A stretch of 64,000 bases of DNA from Stenotrophomonas maltophilia. Lineage in GTDB: Bacteria > Pseudomonadota > Gammaproteobacteria > Xanthomonadales > Xanthomonadaceae. The notes beneath the pieces were generated by a model that had not been told where the DNA came from, ran no database searches, and saw only the letters and a program-made list of their open reading frames with translations. The translations under genes were made by a program, and so were the position numbers. Where the stretch lies: positions 248,001 to 312,000 of the forward strand of contig NZ_CP033877.1 of NCBI RefSeq assembly GCF_006970445.1, given 5' to 3'. Numbering within the stretch: the stretch's first letter is position 1; the number at the start of each line of letters is the position of its first letter. This document shows positions 15,247 through 24,587 of the stretch, piece after piece.

Positions 15247-17121
15247 GTGGCGGACAAGTACTGCGATCTGGTCATGAAAGGCGGCATCACCAGCGGCATC
15301 GTGTACCCCAATGCGGTACTGGCGCTGGCGCGCGAGTATCGCTTCAAGAGCATCGGCGGCACCTCGGCCGGTGCCATCGCTGCGGCGGTGGCGGCTGCGG
15401 CGGCGTGCGGTGATCGCCGTCAGCAGGCGGGCGATCACCTGCCCGGCGATGCCGGCTACGGCGGGTTGTCGGCGGTGTCGGCGCAGCTGTCGCGGCGCGG
15501 CTTCATCTACAGCCTGTTCCAGCCGGCCCGTGGCGCACGCGCCGCCTACCGGCTGCTGGTGGTGCTGACCGGCAATGCCCGCCTGCCGCACAAGCTGCTG
15601 TGCCTGGCCGTTGCGGTATTCGAGATCGCGCCGCTGGAAGTGCTGGTGTCGCTGGCGCTGCTGCTCGGTCTGGGCTGGTGGGGCGGTGGCTGGAGCGGTG
15701 TGGCTGCCACGCTGCTGCCATCACTGCTGTGCGCGTACGGTGCGGGAGTGGCCGGTGCCGCGCTGCGTGTGGCACGGGTGGCGCGGCGCAACCTGCTGGG
15801 CCTGTGCAGCGGCCTCGGCCGCGATGCACGCACGCCGGCATTGACCGAGTGGCTGCATGAATGCCTGCAGCAGCTGTCCGGCAAGCCGCTGGATGCACCG
15901 CTCACTTTCGCCGACCTGCACGACGCGCCGCGCTACGCCGGTGAGCCGGACAGCCCGCATGCGATCAGCCTGCAGATGATCACCACCTGCGTGTCGCACA
16001 ACGAGCCGCGCACGCTGCCGCTGGGCGGTGCGCAGTTCTGGTTCCTGCGCGAGGAGTTCGAGCAGCTGTTCCCCGCCAGCGTGGTGCAGTGGCTGGTGAC
16101 GCAGGCCGGCCCGCCGCTGGAGGTGGAAGGGCGGCAGTACTACCACCTGCCGCAGGGCCCGAAGCTGCCGGTGCTGGTGGCCACTCGCATGAGCCTGAGC
16201 TTCCCGCTGCTGATCAGCGCGGTGCCGCTGCATGAGCCCTCGCGCCGCGAGCGCCGCTGTGAACCGACCGCGCCTGCGGCCGACCAGGAGCACAACGTGG
16301 CCGACAGCATGGAAGGGCTGACCAGTGCCGGGCAGGCCTGCGGCCCGGTGATCACCGCGTTCCGCATCTGCTGGTTCTCCGATGGTGGCATCAGCAGCAA
16401 CTTCCCGATCCATCTGTTCGATGCCGCGTTGCCGCGCTGGCCGACCTTTGCCATCAATCTGGTCTACCCGCAGCACGCCGAAGACGTGAGCCACGGCAGC
16501 AGTGGCCGACAGGCGCTGGAACATGCCGTGTTCCTGCCCACCGAGAATCGTCACGGCTGGCAGCGGACCTACCAGTCGATCGCCACGCCGTTGGCGGCCG
16601 CCGAGCTGGGCCGCTTCCTGTTCGCGGTGGTGGCGACCATGCAGAACTGGCGCGATCTGCTGCAGGCGCGCGCGCCGGGTTACCGCGACCGTATCGTGCA
16701 CGTCAGCCTGCAGGGCGACGAAGGCGGCATGAACCTGGACATGCCGCAGGAGGTGCTGACCCGCATCGCCGACAAGGGCAGCCTGGCCGGTGCGCGCTTC
16801 TGTTCGTTCTCGTTCGAGAACCACTACTGGATCCGCTGGCGCAACCTGGCCTCGGCCTACCAGCGCTACACGCTGGAAGTGGCGCGTACCGATGACCCGG
16901 CGCAGCAGGTGCTGGCCTACCGTGCGGCGTACTCGATGGTTGCCCGCGGTGAGCCGACGCCGCCGTCGTACAAGCTGGGCTCGGAAGACAAGCGGCTGGC
17001 CTCGCAGCAGCTGTGGGGCTTGATGGTCGAGCAGGGACGTACCTGGGAGGACCTCGGCCCCGACCTCACCGACGGTACACCGCGCCCGTTGCCGCAGATG
17101 AAAGTGACGCCGATCTACTGA
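15247..17121 (+). CDS. Patatin-like phospholipase with internal hydrophobic segment
   Basis: The protein has about 624 aa. Patatin features are the oxyanion loop KGGITSGIVYP (11-21), the nucleophile Ser40 in GGTSAG, and the catalytic Asp379 in WFSDGGISSNFP. Between them, residues 117-175 are strongly hydrophobic and could span the membrane twice, which is unusual in this family. GTG 15247 has a GGGGGC ribosome-binding site and gives an N-terminus like other members; ATG 15229 is also in frame. Substrate and location are unknown; an inner-membrane or envelope lipid hydrolase is plausible. Confidence 0.85.
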   Translation: MADKYCDLVMKGGITSGIVYPNAVLALAREYRFKSIGGTSAGAIAAAVAAAAACGDRRQQAGDHLPGDAGYGGLSAVSAQLSRRGFIYSLFQPARGARAAYRLLVVLTGNARLPHKLLCLAVAVFEIAPLEVLVSLALLLGLGWWGGGWSGVAATLLPSLLCAYGAGVAGAALRVARVARRNLLGLCSGLGRDARTPALTEWLHECLQQLSGKPLDAPLTFADLHDAPRYAGEPDSPHAISLQMITTCVSHNEPRTLPLGGAQFWFLREEFEQLFPASVVQWLVTQAGPPLEVEGRQYYHLPQGPKLPVLVATRMSLSFPLLISAVPLHEPSRRERRCEPTAPAADQEHNVADSMEGLTSAGQACGPVITAFRICWFSDGGISSNFPIHLFDAALPRWPTFAINLVYPQHAEDVSHGSSGRQALEHAVFLPTENRHGWQRTYQSIATPLAAAELGRFLFAVVATMQNWRDLLQARAPGYRDRIVHVSLQGDEGGMNLDMPQEVLTRIADKGSLAGARFCSFSFENHYWIRWRNLASAYQRYTLEVARTDDPAQQVLAYRAAYSMVARGEPTPPSYKLGSEDKRLASQQLWGLMVEQGRTWEDLGPDLTDGTPRPLPQMKVTPIY

Positions 17122-17154
17122 TCTCCGCCGTGGCCGATTGAACTGTTCTGGTGG

Positions 17155-17174
17155 GTGCCGACCTTGGTCGGCAC
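17155..17174. repeat. REP-type palindrome after the patatin gene
   Basis: GTGCCGACC and GGTCGGCAC form a perfect 9-bp stem around two bases, between two convergent genes. The same stem family recurs, shortened, at 18296-18320. Confidence 0.6.
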
Positions 17175-17194
17175 GATCTGCTCCCTGCGGTGCT

Positions 17195-18148
17195 TCATCG
17201 CCAGGGTGCAACCACCGCATCACCCTGCAAGGGTGCATACAACGGCAGCGCCAGCTCCTGCTTCACCCAGCCCGGATTGAGCGCACGCAGGCCGGCCAGG
17301 TATTCGCGGGCCAGCGCGATATCCCCTTGCCGCATGGCCAGGCGCGCAGCGCGCGCCCAGGTGCGGTCCCAGCCGTGGGCCAGTGACAACGAGGACGCCA
17401 GCGCAGCGCGCGCACCTGCCACATCGCCGTTTTCCCAACGCTGCTCGGCCTGGATGATCGCCTCGTTGGACAGGCGCATGTCGTACAGCTCGCGCAGCCT
17501 CGCGACCGCACGCGGGTCGGCGTCCACGCGCAGGTCGGTGTCCTGCCAGTCGCCTCCTGGCGTGCGCACCAGCAGCGCGGCCGACCACTGCCCACTGCGC
17601 TGGCCGCCCGCGGCCTGGCCGGCTTCCAGCGCCGCCAGCAGGCGTGTGGCCAGCGCTCCGTGCGAAGCCGTAAAGGTACGTTGCATTGCCGCCAGCACGT
17701 CCGGTCCGGCCAGGCCATTGCCCTGCACGCTCAACATGCCGTCGCCGTGCGCACCGGCCCAGCTGGCCTGCTGCGCGGTGGCGCCGGTGTACTGCGCATT
17801 GCCGCCGCGCGCACTGACCAACCCCACCTGGCGCTCGGCGAGGGTGGTGCCATCGAAGTTGCCGTCTTCATCCAACAGCTGCTTCAGCACCTGCGCAGGC
17901 GTGCGACCCTTGGCCAGTAGTTCAAGGCCTTTCGACCCATAGGTCGGGTTGGTCTCGAACTGGCTGGCGACCGCGCCCACTTTGGCCTGTGCCCACGGCA
18001 CACCCACGCCCCCGACCGCCAGGTTGTGCGTGGCCACCGCCACCCCGCAGTCGCCGGCCTCGTTGCAGGCGGTAATGGAAAAGGTCGCCCACGCCGGCGC
18101 GGCGGTGGCAGTGAGCAGCAGGGCCAGGCAAGAGCGCAACAGGGACAT
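17195..18148 (-). CDS. DUF1028 family secreted protein
   Basis: The 317-aa protein has a signal peptide (MSLLRSCLALLLTATAAPAWA) followed by the DUF1028 opening ATFSITACNEAGDCGVAVAT and the conserved VGGVGVPWAQAKVGAVASQ. The family has an Ntn-hydrolase-like fold and no proven general activity. After about residue 215 the sequence is helical and may be a TPR-like tail (GDVAGARAAL, GDIALAREYLAGL). ATG 18148 has GGAGA at a good distance; further ATGs upstream lack one. It probably acts in the periplasm or outside the cell. Confidence 0.85.
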   Translation of the reverse strand: MSLLRSCLALLLTATAAPAWATFSITACNEAGDCGVAVATHNLAVGGVGVPWAQAKVGAVASQFETNPTYGSKGLELLAKGRTPAQVLKQLLDEDGNFDGTTLAERQVGLVSARGGNAQYTGATAQQASWAGAHGDGMLSVQGNGLAGPDVLAAMQRTFTASHGALATRLLAALEAGQAAGGQRSGQWSAALLVRTPGGDWQDTDLRVDADPRAVARLRELYDMRLSNEAIIQAEQRWENGDVAGARAALASSLSLAHGWDRTWARAARLAMRQGDIALAREYLAGLRALNPGWVKQELALPLYAPLQGDAVVAPWR

Positions 18149-18451
18149 GGGTGTCTCCATGGGCAGGCATTGCATTGGGATGCAGCCTACGCACGAAAGG
18201 TTTAGTAGATCCACGCCATGCGTGGATGGAATCCGATCGAGATCGAATATTTCGAACCTTCATCGAAGCGCATCCACGCATGGCGTGGATCTACCGTGTC
18301 GACCAAGGTCGACACCTACCAACAGCAGCGTGCCGACCAACGGTCAGCCCCCCGCATCCCACGGAATGCCAGCTTTTGCCTTTGTTGTTGCTGTTGCCGG
18401 CCAGCGGCCGGCACTACCACGGGTGCAGGGCGCAGCCCTGCCGAACCAACC
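18149..18451. other. REP-rich intergenic region
   Basis: This 303-base gap between two minus-strand genes holds an inverted GTAGATCCACGC pair (about 18205-18226 and 18273-18295), a GTGTCGACC/GGTCGACAC palindrome (18296-18320) and a GTTGCCGGCC unit (18393-18418). No further gene is apparent. Confidence 0.7.
18205..18418. repeat. Cluster of four SMAG-type REP elements
   Basis: Units at about 18205-18226 and 18273-18295 are inverted copies of GATCCACGC-CATG-CGTGGATC. A third, at 18296-18320, has a GTCGAC-based stem. The fourth, at 18393-18418, is the common GCCGGCCAGCGGCCGGC type. Each has GTAG or CTAC at one end. Confidence 0.8.
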
Positions 18452-19819
18452 CTACCGCCCCGGCAACTGCGCGAACGCGCGCTGCATGCAGTCCTCGCGC
18501 GGGCACACCCGGCAACCCGGGCCGATCGATACCGAATTGCCCGGGCTCTGCACATCCAGCCCCAGCGAATACACCAGCCGCTCGGCATGCTGCAGATCGC
18601 AGCCCAGCGCCACCGCGAAGGTCTTGCGTGGCTGGCCATGGCCGACCGGGCCGCTGCTGACCTGCCGCGCCAGCCAGAAATGGCGGCGCCCGTCGGGCAT
18701 GCGCGCGGTCTGGGTAAGGATGCGGCCGGGCTGGTTGAACGCCTCGTAGACGATCCACAGCGGGCACGAGCCGCCCACCTGCGAGAAGTGGAAATCGGTG
18801 GCCGAATGGCGTTTGGACACGTTGCCGGCACGGTCCACGCGGATGAAGAAGAACGGCAGGCCGGGCGCGCTGCGCCGCGCCAGCGTGCTCAGCCGGTGGC
18901 AGACCGCCTCGAAGCCGACACCGAACTGGTGTGCCAGCAGCTCGATGTCGTAGCTGCTGGATTCGGCCGCACGCAGGAAACGCATGTACGGCATCACCAG
19001 CGCGCCTGCAAAGTAGTTCGACAGGCCGATGCGGGCCTGGGCGATGCGCGCGTCATCGGTGAAGCCGGCACGCGCCACCACCGCATCGATCTGCGGCAGG
19101 TACCCGTGCAGGGCCAGTTCGGCGGCCATCTGGAACGCCTGCTGACCCGGCTCCAGATAGTCGGGCAGCCACAACCGGTGCGTGCCGGCGTCGAACTGGC
19201 GCTTCTCACGCCCGGCCTGAAGGGCGGCCACTTCCACCAGCACGCCGTGGCGGTCGGCCAACAGCTGGCGCAGCCGCGGCGCCACGTGCCCGGGCGAGAG
19301 CCCCCATTCGGCGAACAGCTGCTCGGCCAGCTCGTCCAGCTCGGGAATGTGGTTGTGCATGCGGTTGAAGAACTCACGCACCTGGTCACCGGCTGGCAGG
19401 GTGCTGCCGGCACCGGGCTCGCCCAGCTGGAATTCCAGCGCGGCGGCATGCTCGCGCAGCGCCAGGTGGCGGCGGTGCAGGTCCAGCAGCGCGCGGCTGA
19501 CCTGCGGCAGGTTGCCAGCGAGGGCGCGCAGCTCGGTCGCGCTGACCTCGGCCAGGCCCAGGTCGCGCAGGGTTTCGCCCAGCGCTTCCTGCAATGCGGC
19601 GGGCTCATCTTCGTCGAACAGCGCCGAAACATCGCCGAGTACCTGGCCCAGCTTCTTCTGCACCGCCGGCGTCAGTGGACGCTTGTTGCGCTCGATCTGG
19701 TTCAGGTAGCTGGCCGACAGCCCCAGCGCCCGCGCCAGATCCGCCTGGCTGTAGCCGCGCTGTTCGCGCAGACGCAGCAGGCGCAGGCCAAGTTGTCGCT
19801 GGGGGGCTGAATAATTCAC
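18452..19819 (-). CDS. XRE-family short-chain fatty acyl regulator (ScfR/RamB-like)
   Basis: This 455-aa protein has an N-terminal HTH (RLREQRGYSQADLARALGLS, ASYLNQIERNKRPL), a middle ImmA/IrrE-like region (about residues 140-270), and a C-terminal Cys-containing domain ending GCRVCPREDCMQRAF. This layout is that of ScfR/RamB/MccR regulators, which sense short-chain acyl-CoAs and control propionate, glyoxylate or methylcitrate genes. It is divergent from mmsA, whose pathway makes propionyl-CoA, so control of that operon is likely. The start is GTG at 19819, inside one arm of an inverted repeat. Confidence 0.88.
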   Translation of the reverse strand: MNYSAPQRQLGLRLLRLREQRGYSQADLARALGLSASYLNQIERNKRPLTPAVQKKLGQVLGDVSALFDEDEPAALQEALGETLRDLGLAEVSATELRALAGNLPQVSRALLDLHRRHLALREHAAALEFQLGEPGAGSTLPAGDQVREFFNRMHNHIPELDELAEQLFAEWGLSPGHVAPRLRQLLADRHGVLVEVAALQAGREKRQFDAGTHRLWLPDYLEPGQQAFQMAAELALHGYLPQIDAVVARAGFTDDARIAQARIGLSNYFAGALVMPYMRFLRAAESSSYDIELLAHQFGVGFEAVCHRLSTLARRSAPGLPFFFIRVDRAGNVSKRHSATDFHFSQVGGSCPLWIVYEAFNQPGRILTQTARMPDGRRHFWLARQVSSGPVGHGQPRKTFAVALGCDLQHAERLVYSLGLDVQSPGNSVSIGPGCRVCPREDCMQRAFAQLPGR

Positions 19820-19899
19820 AGAATTAACATGAATCGTCTGGCGTGTTGGCCAGATTAAGCGGATTCAGCCCGGAAATCGAGGTGGGTGCTGTGAATAAT
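19811..19899. promoter_or_regulatory. Candidate operator pair between scfR-like gene and mmsA
   Basis: ATAATTCACAG at 19811-19821 and CTGTGAATAAT at 19889-19899 are inverted copies with one mismatch, 67 bases apart, in the divergent promoter region. The left copy covers the GTG start of the regulator. The right copy lies 36 bases before the mmsA ATG. This fits autoregulation plus control of mmsA by the adjacent regulator, by inference only. Confidence 0.5.
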
Positions 19900-19934
19900 G
19901 CCAAGCATCTTTCGCACCCTGTGGGATTGTCGTC

Positions 19935-21440
19935 ATGACTGTTGCAGCGCCCCGTATCCGCATGCTGATCGATGGCCAGTTCGTTGAATCGGCCACCTCC
20001 CACTGGCAGGACGTGATCAATCCGGCCACCCAGGACGTGCTGGCCAAGGTGCCGTTCGCCACCACCGGCGAAGTGGACGCCGCCGTCGCCGCCGCCAAGG
20101 AAGCCTTCAAGACCTGGCGCAAGACCCCGATCGGCACCCGTGCGCGCATCTTCCTGAAGTACCAGCAGCTGATCCGCGAGAACATGGGCGAGCTGGCGCA
20201 CATCCTTACCGCCGAACAGGGCAAGACCCTGCCGGACGCGGAAGGTGACGTGTTCCGTGGCCTGGAAGTGGTCGAGCACGCCGCCGCCATCGGCAACCTG
20301 CAGCTGGGCGAGCTGGCCAACAACGTGGCCACCGGCGTCGACACCTACTCGATCATGCAGCCACTGGGCGTGTGCGCCGGCATCACCCCGTTCAACTTCC
20401 CGGCGATGATCCCGCTGTGGATGTTCCCGATGGCGATTGCAACGGGCAACACCTTCATCCTCAAGCCGTCCGAGCAGGACCCGATGGTCACCATGCGCCT
20501 GGTCGAGCTTGCCCTGGAAGCCGGCATTCCGAAGGGCGTGCTGAACGTCGTCCACGGCGGCGAGGAAGTGGTCAACGCGATCTGCGACCATCCGGACATC
20601 AAGGCCGTGTCGTTCGTCGGTTCCACCCGCGTCGGCACCCACGTGTACAACCGGGCCTCGCTGGCCGGCAAGCGCGTGCAGTGCATGATGGGCGCCAAGA
20701 ACCACGCCGTGGTGCTGCCGGACGCCAACAAGGAACAGACCCTCAACGCGATGGTCGGTGCCGCCTTCGGTGCCGCGGGCCAGCGCTGCATGGCAGCCTC
20801 CACGCTGGTGCTGGTCGGTGAAGCGCGTAGCTGGGTGCAGGACCTGGTCACCAAGGCCAAGACCCTGAAGGTCAGCGGCGGCACCGTGGCCGGCACCGAC
20901 GTCGGCCCGGTCATTTCCTGCAGCGCCCGCGAGCGCGTGGAAGGCCTGATCGCCTCGGGCGTGGAGCAGGGCGCCAGGCTGGTGCTCGATGGCCGCAAGC
21001 CGCAGGTCGATGGTTTCGAGAAGGGCAACTTCGTCGGCCCGACCATCTTTGCCGGTGTCACCACCGACATGCGCATCTACCAGGAAGAAATCTTCGGGCC
21101 GGTGCTGGTCATCCTCGAAGCGGAGACGCTGGAAGAGGCCATCGCGATGGTCAACAGCAACCCGAACGGCAACGGCACCGCACTGTTCACCCAGTCCGGC
21201 GCCGCCGCGCGCAAGTTCCAGGAAGACATCGACGTCGGCCAGGTCGGCATCAACGTGCCGATCCCGGTGCCGGTGCCGCTGTTCTCGTTCACCGGTTCGC
21301 GCGCGTCCAAGCTGGGCGACCTGGGCCCGTACGGCAAGCAGGTGGTGCTGTTCTACACCCAGACCAAGACGGTCACCGCGCGCTGGTTCGATGACGAAAC
21401 GCTGAGCCACGGCGTCAACACCACGATCAGCCTGAAGTAA
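19935..21440 (+). CDS. mmsA: Methylmalonate-semialdehyde dehydrogenase (CoA-acylating)
   Basis: The 501-aa aldehyde dehydrogenase converts methylmalonate semialdehyde plus CoA and NAD+ to propionyl-CoA and CO2, the last step of valine degradation. Motifs include [20 protein letters not shown] (NAD/CoA site), [28 protein letters not shown], the catalytic Cys in GAAGQRCMA, and EEIFGPVL. The MMSDH-specific [11 protein letters not shown] confirms the subfamily. It is first in a five-gene operon, with 14 bases to the next gene. Confidence 0.96.
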   Translation: MTVAAPRIRMLIDGQFVESATSHWQDVINPATQDVLAKVPFATTGEVDAAVAAAKEAFKTWRKTPIGTRARIFLKYQQLIRENMGELAHILTAEQGKTLPDAEGDVFRGLEVVEHAAAIGNLQLGELANNVATGVDTYSIMQPLGVCAGITPFNFPAMIPLWMFPMAIATGNTFILKPSEQDPMVTMRLVELALEAGIPKGVLNVVHGGEEVVNAICDHPDIKAVSFVGSTRVGTHVYNRASLAGKRVQCMMGAKNHAVVLPDANKEQTLNAMVGAAFGAAGQRCMAASTLVLVGEARSWVQDLVTKAKTLKVSGGTVAGTDVGPVISCSARERVEGLIASGVEQGARLVLDGRKPQVDGFEKGNFVGPTIFAGVTTDMRIYQEEIFGPVLVILEAETLEEAIAMVNSNPNGNGTALFTQSGAAARKFQEDIDVGQVGINVPIPVPVPLFSFTGSRASKLGDLGPYGKQVVLFYTQTKTVTARWFDDETLSHGVNTTISLK

Positions 21441-21454
21441 CGGCAGGAGCAGCC

Positions 21455-22621
21455 ATGAGCCACTCGATGACGACGGAACTGGAAGAAGCGCAGCAGGCGT
21501 ACCGCGAGGCGGCGCGCGACTTCGCACAGGCCGAACTGGCGCCGCACGCCGCGCGATGGGATGCGGAGGGCATCTTTCCGCGCGAGGCGATCGCCAAGGC
21601 CGGTGAACTGGGCTTCTGCGGTCTGTACATGGACCCGGAAGTGGGCGGCAGCGGCCTGAGCCGACTGGACGCCGCCGTCGTCATCGAGGAGCTCGCCAAC
21701 GTCGATCCGTCGACCGCGGCCTACATCAGCATCCACAACATGGCTTCGTGGATGGTGTCCAAGTGGGGCCAGCCGGCGCTTCGCGATGCGTGGGGCACTG
21801 ACCTGTCCTCAGGCAACAAGCTGGCCTCGTACTGTCTGACCGAACCGGGTGCCGGTTCCGATGCGGCGTCGCTGAAGACCACGGCCGTGCGCGATGGCGA
21901 CTTCTACGTGCTGAACGGTTCCAAGGCCTTCATCTCCGGCGCCGGTGCCACCGAACTGCTGGTGGTGATGGCACGTACCGGCGGTGCCGGTGCCGGCGGT
22001 GTCAGCGCGATTGCGGTGCCGTCGGACCTGCTGGGCATCAGCTTCGGCCGCAAGGAAGAAAAGATGGGCTGGAACAGCCAGCCCACCCGCGGCATCACCT
22101 TCGAGAATGTCCGTGTGCCGGTCAGCCATCTTCTGGGAGAGGAAGGCGGCGGCTTCAAGCTGGCGATGAAGGGGCTCGATGGCGGCCGCATCAACATCGC
22201 TGCCTGCTCGCTGGGTGCCGCGCAGGGCGCGCTGGATGCCGCGCGCCGTTACATGGGCGAGCGCCGCCAGTTCGGCAAAGCGCTGGCCGAATTCCAGGCG
22301 CTGCAGTTCAAGCTGGCCGACATGGTCACCCAGCTGGTGGCCGCACGGCAGATGGTGCACACCGCCGCACGCAAGCTCGATGCCGGTGCCAGCGATGCCA
22401 ACGTGTGGTGCGCGATGGCCAAGCGCTTCGCCACCGATGCCGGTTTCAACGTCTGCAATGAAGCGCTGCAGATCCACGGGGGCTACGGCTACATCCGCGA
22501 ATACCCGATCGAGCGCCTGCTGCGTGACTGCCGCGTGCACCAGATCCTGGAAGGCACCAACGAGATCATGCGGGTGATCGTTGCCCGCCACCTGCTCAAC
22601 ACCGAAGAGGAACTGCGATGA
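21455..22621 (+). CDS. Acyl-CoA dehydrogenase, probably isobutyryl-CoA dehydrogenase
   Basis: The 388-aa flavoenzyme oxidises a short branched acyl-CoA to its enoyl form, passing electrons to ETF. FAD and substrate motifs are CLTEPGAGSDAASLKTTA, the FISGAGATELL strand, and ALQIHGGYGYIREYPIERLL. The catalytic Glu lies in QILEGTNEIMR. Its place between mmsA and the hydratase identifies isobutyryl-CoA as the likely substrate. Its stop overlaps the next ATG by four bases, indicating coupled translation. Confidence 0.92.
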   Translation: MSHSMTTELEEAQQAYREAARDFAQAELAPHAARWDAEGIFPREAIAKAGELGFCGLYMDPEVGGSGLSRLDAAVVIEELANVDPSTAAYISIHNMASWMVSKWGQPALRDAWGTDLSSGNKLASYCLTEPGAGSDAASLKTTAVRDGDFYVLNGSKAFISGAGATELLVVMARTGGAGAGGVSAIAVPSDLLGISFGRKEEKMGWNSQPTRGITFENVRVPVSHLLGEEGGGFKLAMKGLDGGRINIAACSLGAAQGALDAARRYMGERRQFGKALAEFQALQFKLADMVTQLVAARQMVHTAARKLDAGASDANVWCAMAKRFATDAGFNVCNEALQIHGGYGYIREYPIERLLRDCRVHQILEGTNEIMRVIVARHLLNTEEELR

Positions 22622-23415
22622 AGGAATGGCGTACCCAGGAGCACGTGGGCCTGAAGGTCAAGGTGGATGGCCACACCGCCGTGGTCACCCTGAACAACCC
22701 GCCGGCGCATACCTGGACCGTGCACAGCCTGTCGGCGCTGCGCGACCTGGTCGGTGCGCTCAACGCGGACCGCGGGATCTACGCGCTGGTGATCACCGGT
22801 GACGGCGAGAAGTTCTTCTCTGCCGGTGCCGACCTCAACCAGTTCGCCTCGGGCGACAAGGCCGCTGCACGTGAGGCCGCGCGCCGCTTCGGTGAAGCCT
22901 TCGAGGCGCTGTCCGGTTTCCGTGGCGTGTCGATCGCCGCGATCAACGGCTATGCCATGGGCGGTGGCCTGGAATGCGCGTTGGCCTGTGACCTGCGCAT
23001 CATCGAAGACCACGCCCAGGTCGCGCTGCCGGAGGCCACCGTCGGCCTGCTGCCGTGCGCCGGTGGCACCCAGAACCTGCCGCGCCTGGTCGGCGAGGGC
23101 TGGGCCAAGCGCATGATCCTGCTGGGAGAGCGCATCAACGCCGAGACCGCGCTGCGCATCGGCCTGGCCGAAGAAAAGGTCGGCAAGGGCGAATCCAAGG
23201 CACTGGCCCTGGAATGGGCGAAGAAGGCCGGCAAGCAGAGCCCGACCAGCATCGCCGCCTGCAAGACCCTGGTGCAGTCCACCCGCACCGGCACCCACGC
23301 CTCGGCGCTGGTGGCCGAGCGCGAAGCCTTCGTCGACCTGTTCGACACCGCCGACCAGGTCGAGGGCGTGACTGCCTTCCTGGAAAAGCGCGCCGCGCAG
23401 TGGAAGAACGCATGA
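22618..23415 (+). CDS. Enoyl-CoA hydratase (valine pathway)
   Basis: The 265-aa crotonase-fold enzyme hydrates methacrylyl-CoA to 3-hydroxyisobutyryl-CoA, judging by context. Family motifs are GDGEKFFSAGADLNQFA (oxyanion loop) and INGYAMGGGLECALACDLRI, with the second catalytic Glu in LPEATVGLLPCAGGTQ. The ATG overlaps the preceding stop codon, and the stop overlaps the next start, so it is tightly embedded in the operon. Confidence 0.92.
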   Translation: MKEWRTQEHVGLKVKVDGHTAVVTLNNPPAHTWTVHSLSALRDLVGALNADRGIYALVITGDGEKFFSAGADLNQFASGDKAAAREAARRFGEAFEALSGFRGVSIAAINGYAMGGGLECALACDLRIIEDHAQVALPEATVGLLPCAGGTQNLPRLVGEGWAKRMILLGERINAETALRIGLAEEKVGKGESKALALEWAKKAGKQSPTSIAACKTLVQSTRTGTHASALVAEREAFVDLFDTADQVEGVTAFLEKRAAQWKNA

Positions 23416-24587
23416 GCACCGACACCGCTGCCGACGACGCACCGGTGCTGTTCGAAGAGCGCGCAGCCGGCAACGGCACGCGCATTGGCATCGCCACGCT
23501 CAACGCACCGCGTACGCTCAATGGTTTCTCGCTGCCGATGGCGCACCTGCTGCTGAAGCAGCTCAACGCCTGGGCCGACGACGACGGCATCGCCATGGTG
23601 GTGCTGCAGGGCGCCGGCGAAAAGGCGTTCTGCGCCGGCGGCGACCTGCACAGCCTGTACAAGGCCATGGTCGCCTTCCGTGAGGCCGGCCGCAGCGACA
23701 TCCGCGAGAACGACTACGCGGCCGAGTTCTTCGACGTGGAATACCGCGTCGATTACCTCATTCACACCTACGCCAAGCCGATCCTGTGCTGGGGCCATGG
23801 CATCGTGATGGGCGGCGGCATCGGCCTGATGTCCGGTGCCAGCCACCGCGTGGTCAGCGAGCGCTCCAAGCTGGCTTTCCCGGAAATCACCGTCGGCCTG
23901 TTCCCTGATGTCGGTGGCAGCTGGCTGCTGCCGCGCGTGCCGGGCAAGGGTGGCCTGTTCCTGGCCCTGACCGGCGCACTGCTCAATCCGGGCGATGCCA
24001 TCTATGCCGGCCTGGCCGATGTGCACGTGGCTGAAGAGCGCCGCAGCGCGGTGTTCGACGCGCTGCTGCAGGTGGCGTGGTCCAGGGATCCCGCACACAA
24101 CCACGAACGCCTGACCCATCTGCTGCAGTCGCATGCCAGTGATGCTGCGACCGGTCCGCTGCTGGCCAATGCGGCGCAGGTCGATGCGTTGTGCGAAGGC
24201 GATGACCTGCAGGCCATCATTGCGCGCATTGCCGGTCTGCAGACCGACGATGCCTGGTTGCAGGCGGCACAGAAAACCCTCGCCGCCGGTGCACCGGGTT
24301 CGGCACGGTTGTCGTACGAGCTGCAGCGCCGCAGTGCCGGCCAGGATCTGGCCGCGATCTATCGCCTGGAGTACATCGTCGCCCTGCATTGCGCCGCCCA
24401 CGGTGATTTCGCCGAAGGCATCCGCGCGTTGCTGATCGACAAGGACCGCAATCCGCAGTGGAACCCGGCCACCCTGGCCGAGGCCACCGGCGAGTGGGCC
24501 GACACCTTCTTCGCTTCCCCCTGGGCCGCCGCCGCGCATCCGCTGGCCGACCTGGGCACTCCCCTTGTTGAAAGGAGCCTTGCATGA
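23412..24587 (+). CDS. 3-hydroxyisobutyryl-CoA hydrolase
   Basis: The 391-aa crotonase-superfamily thioesterase releases 3-hydroxyisobutyrate from its CoA ester. Its length and the motifs GAGEKAFCAGGDLHSLYKAM, YRVDYLIHTYAKPILCWGHG, IVMGGGIGLMSGASHRVV and FPEITVGLFPDVGGSW are those of the HIBCH group rather than plain hydratases. ATG 23412 overlaps the hydratase stop (ATGA). It lies directly before mmsB, which uses its product. Confidence 0.94.
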   Translation: MSTDTAADDAPVLFEERAAGNGTRIGIATLNAPRTLNGFSLPMAHLLLKQLNAWADDDGIAMVVLQGAGEKAFCAGGDLHSLYKAMVAFREAGRSDIRENDYAAEFFDVEYRVDYLIHTYAKPILCWGHGIVMGGGIGLMSGASHRVVSERSKLAFPEITVGLFPDVGGSWLLPRVPGKGGLFLALTGALLNPGDAIYAGLADVHVAEERRSAVFDALLQVAWSRDPAHNHERLTHLLQSHASDAATGPLLANAAQVDALCEGDDLQAIIARIAGLQTDDAWLQAAQKTLAAGAPGSARLSYELQRRSAGQDLAAIYRLEYIVALHCAAHGDFAEGIRALLIDKDRNPQWNPATLAEATGEWADTFFASPWAAAAHPLADLGTPLVERSLA

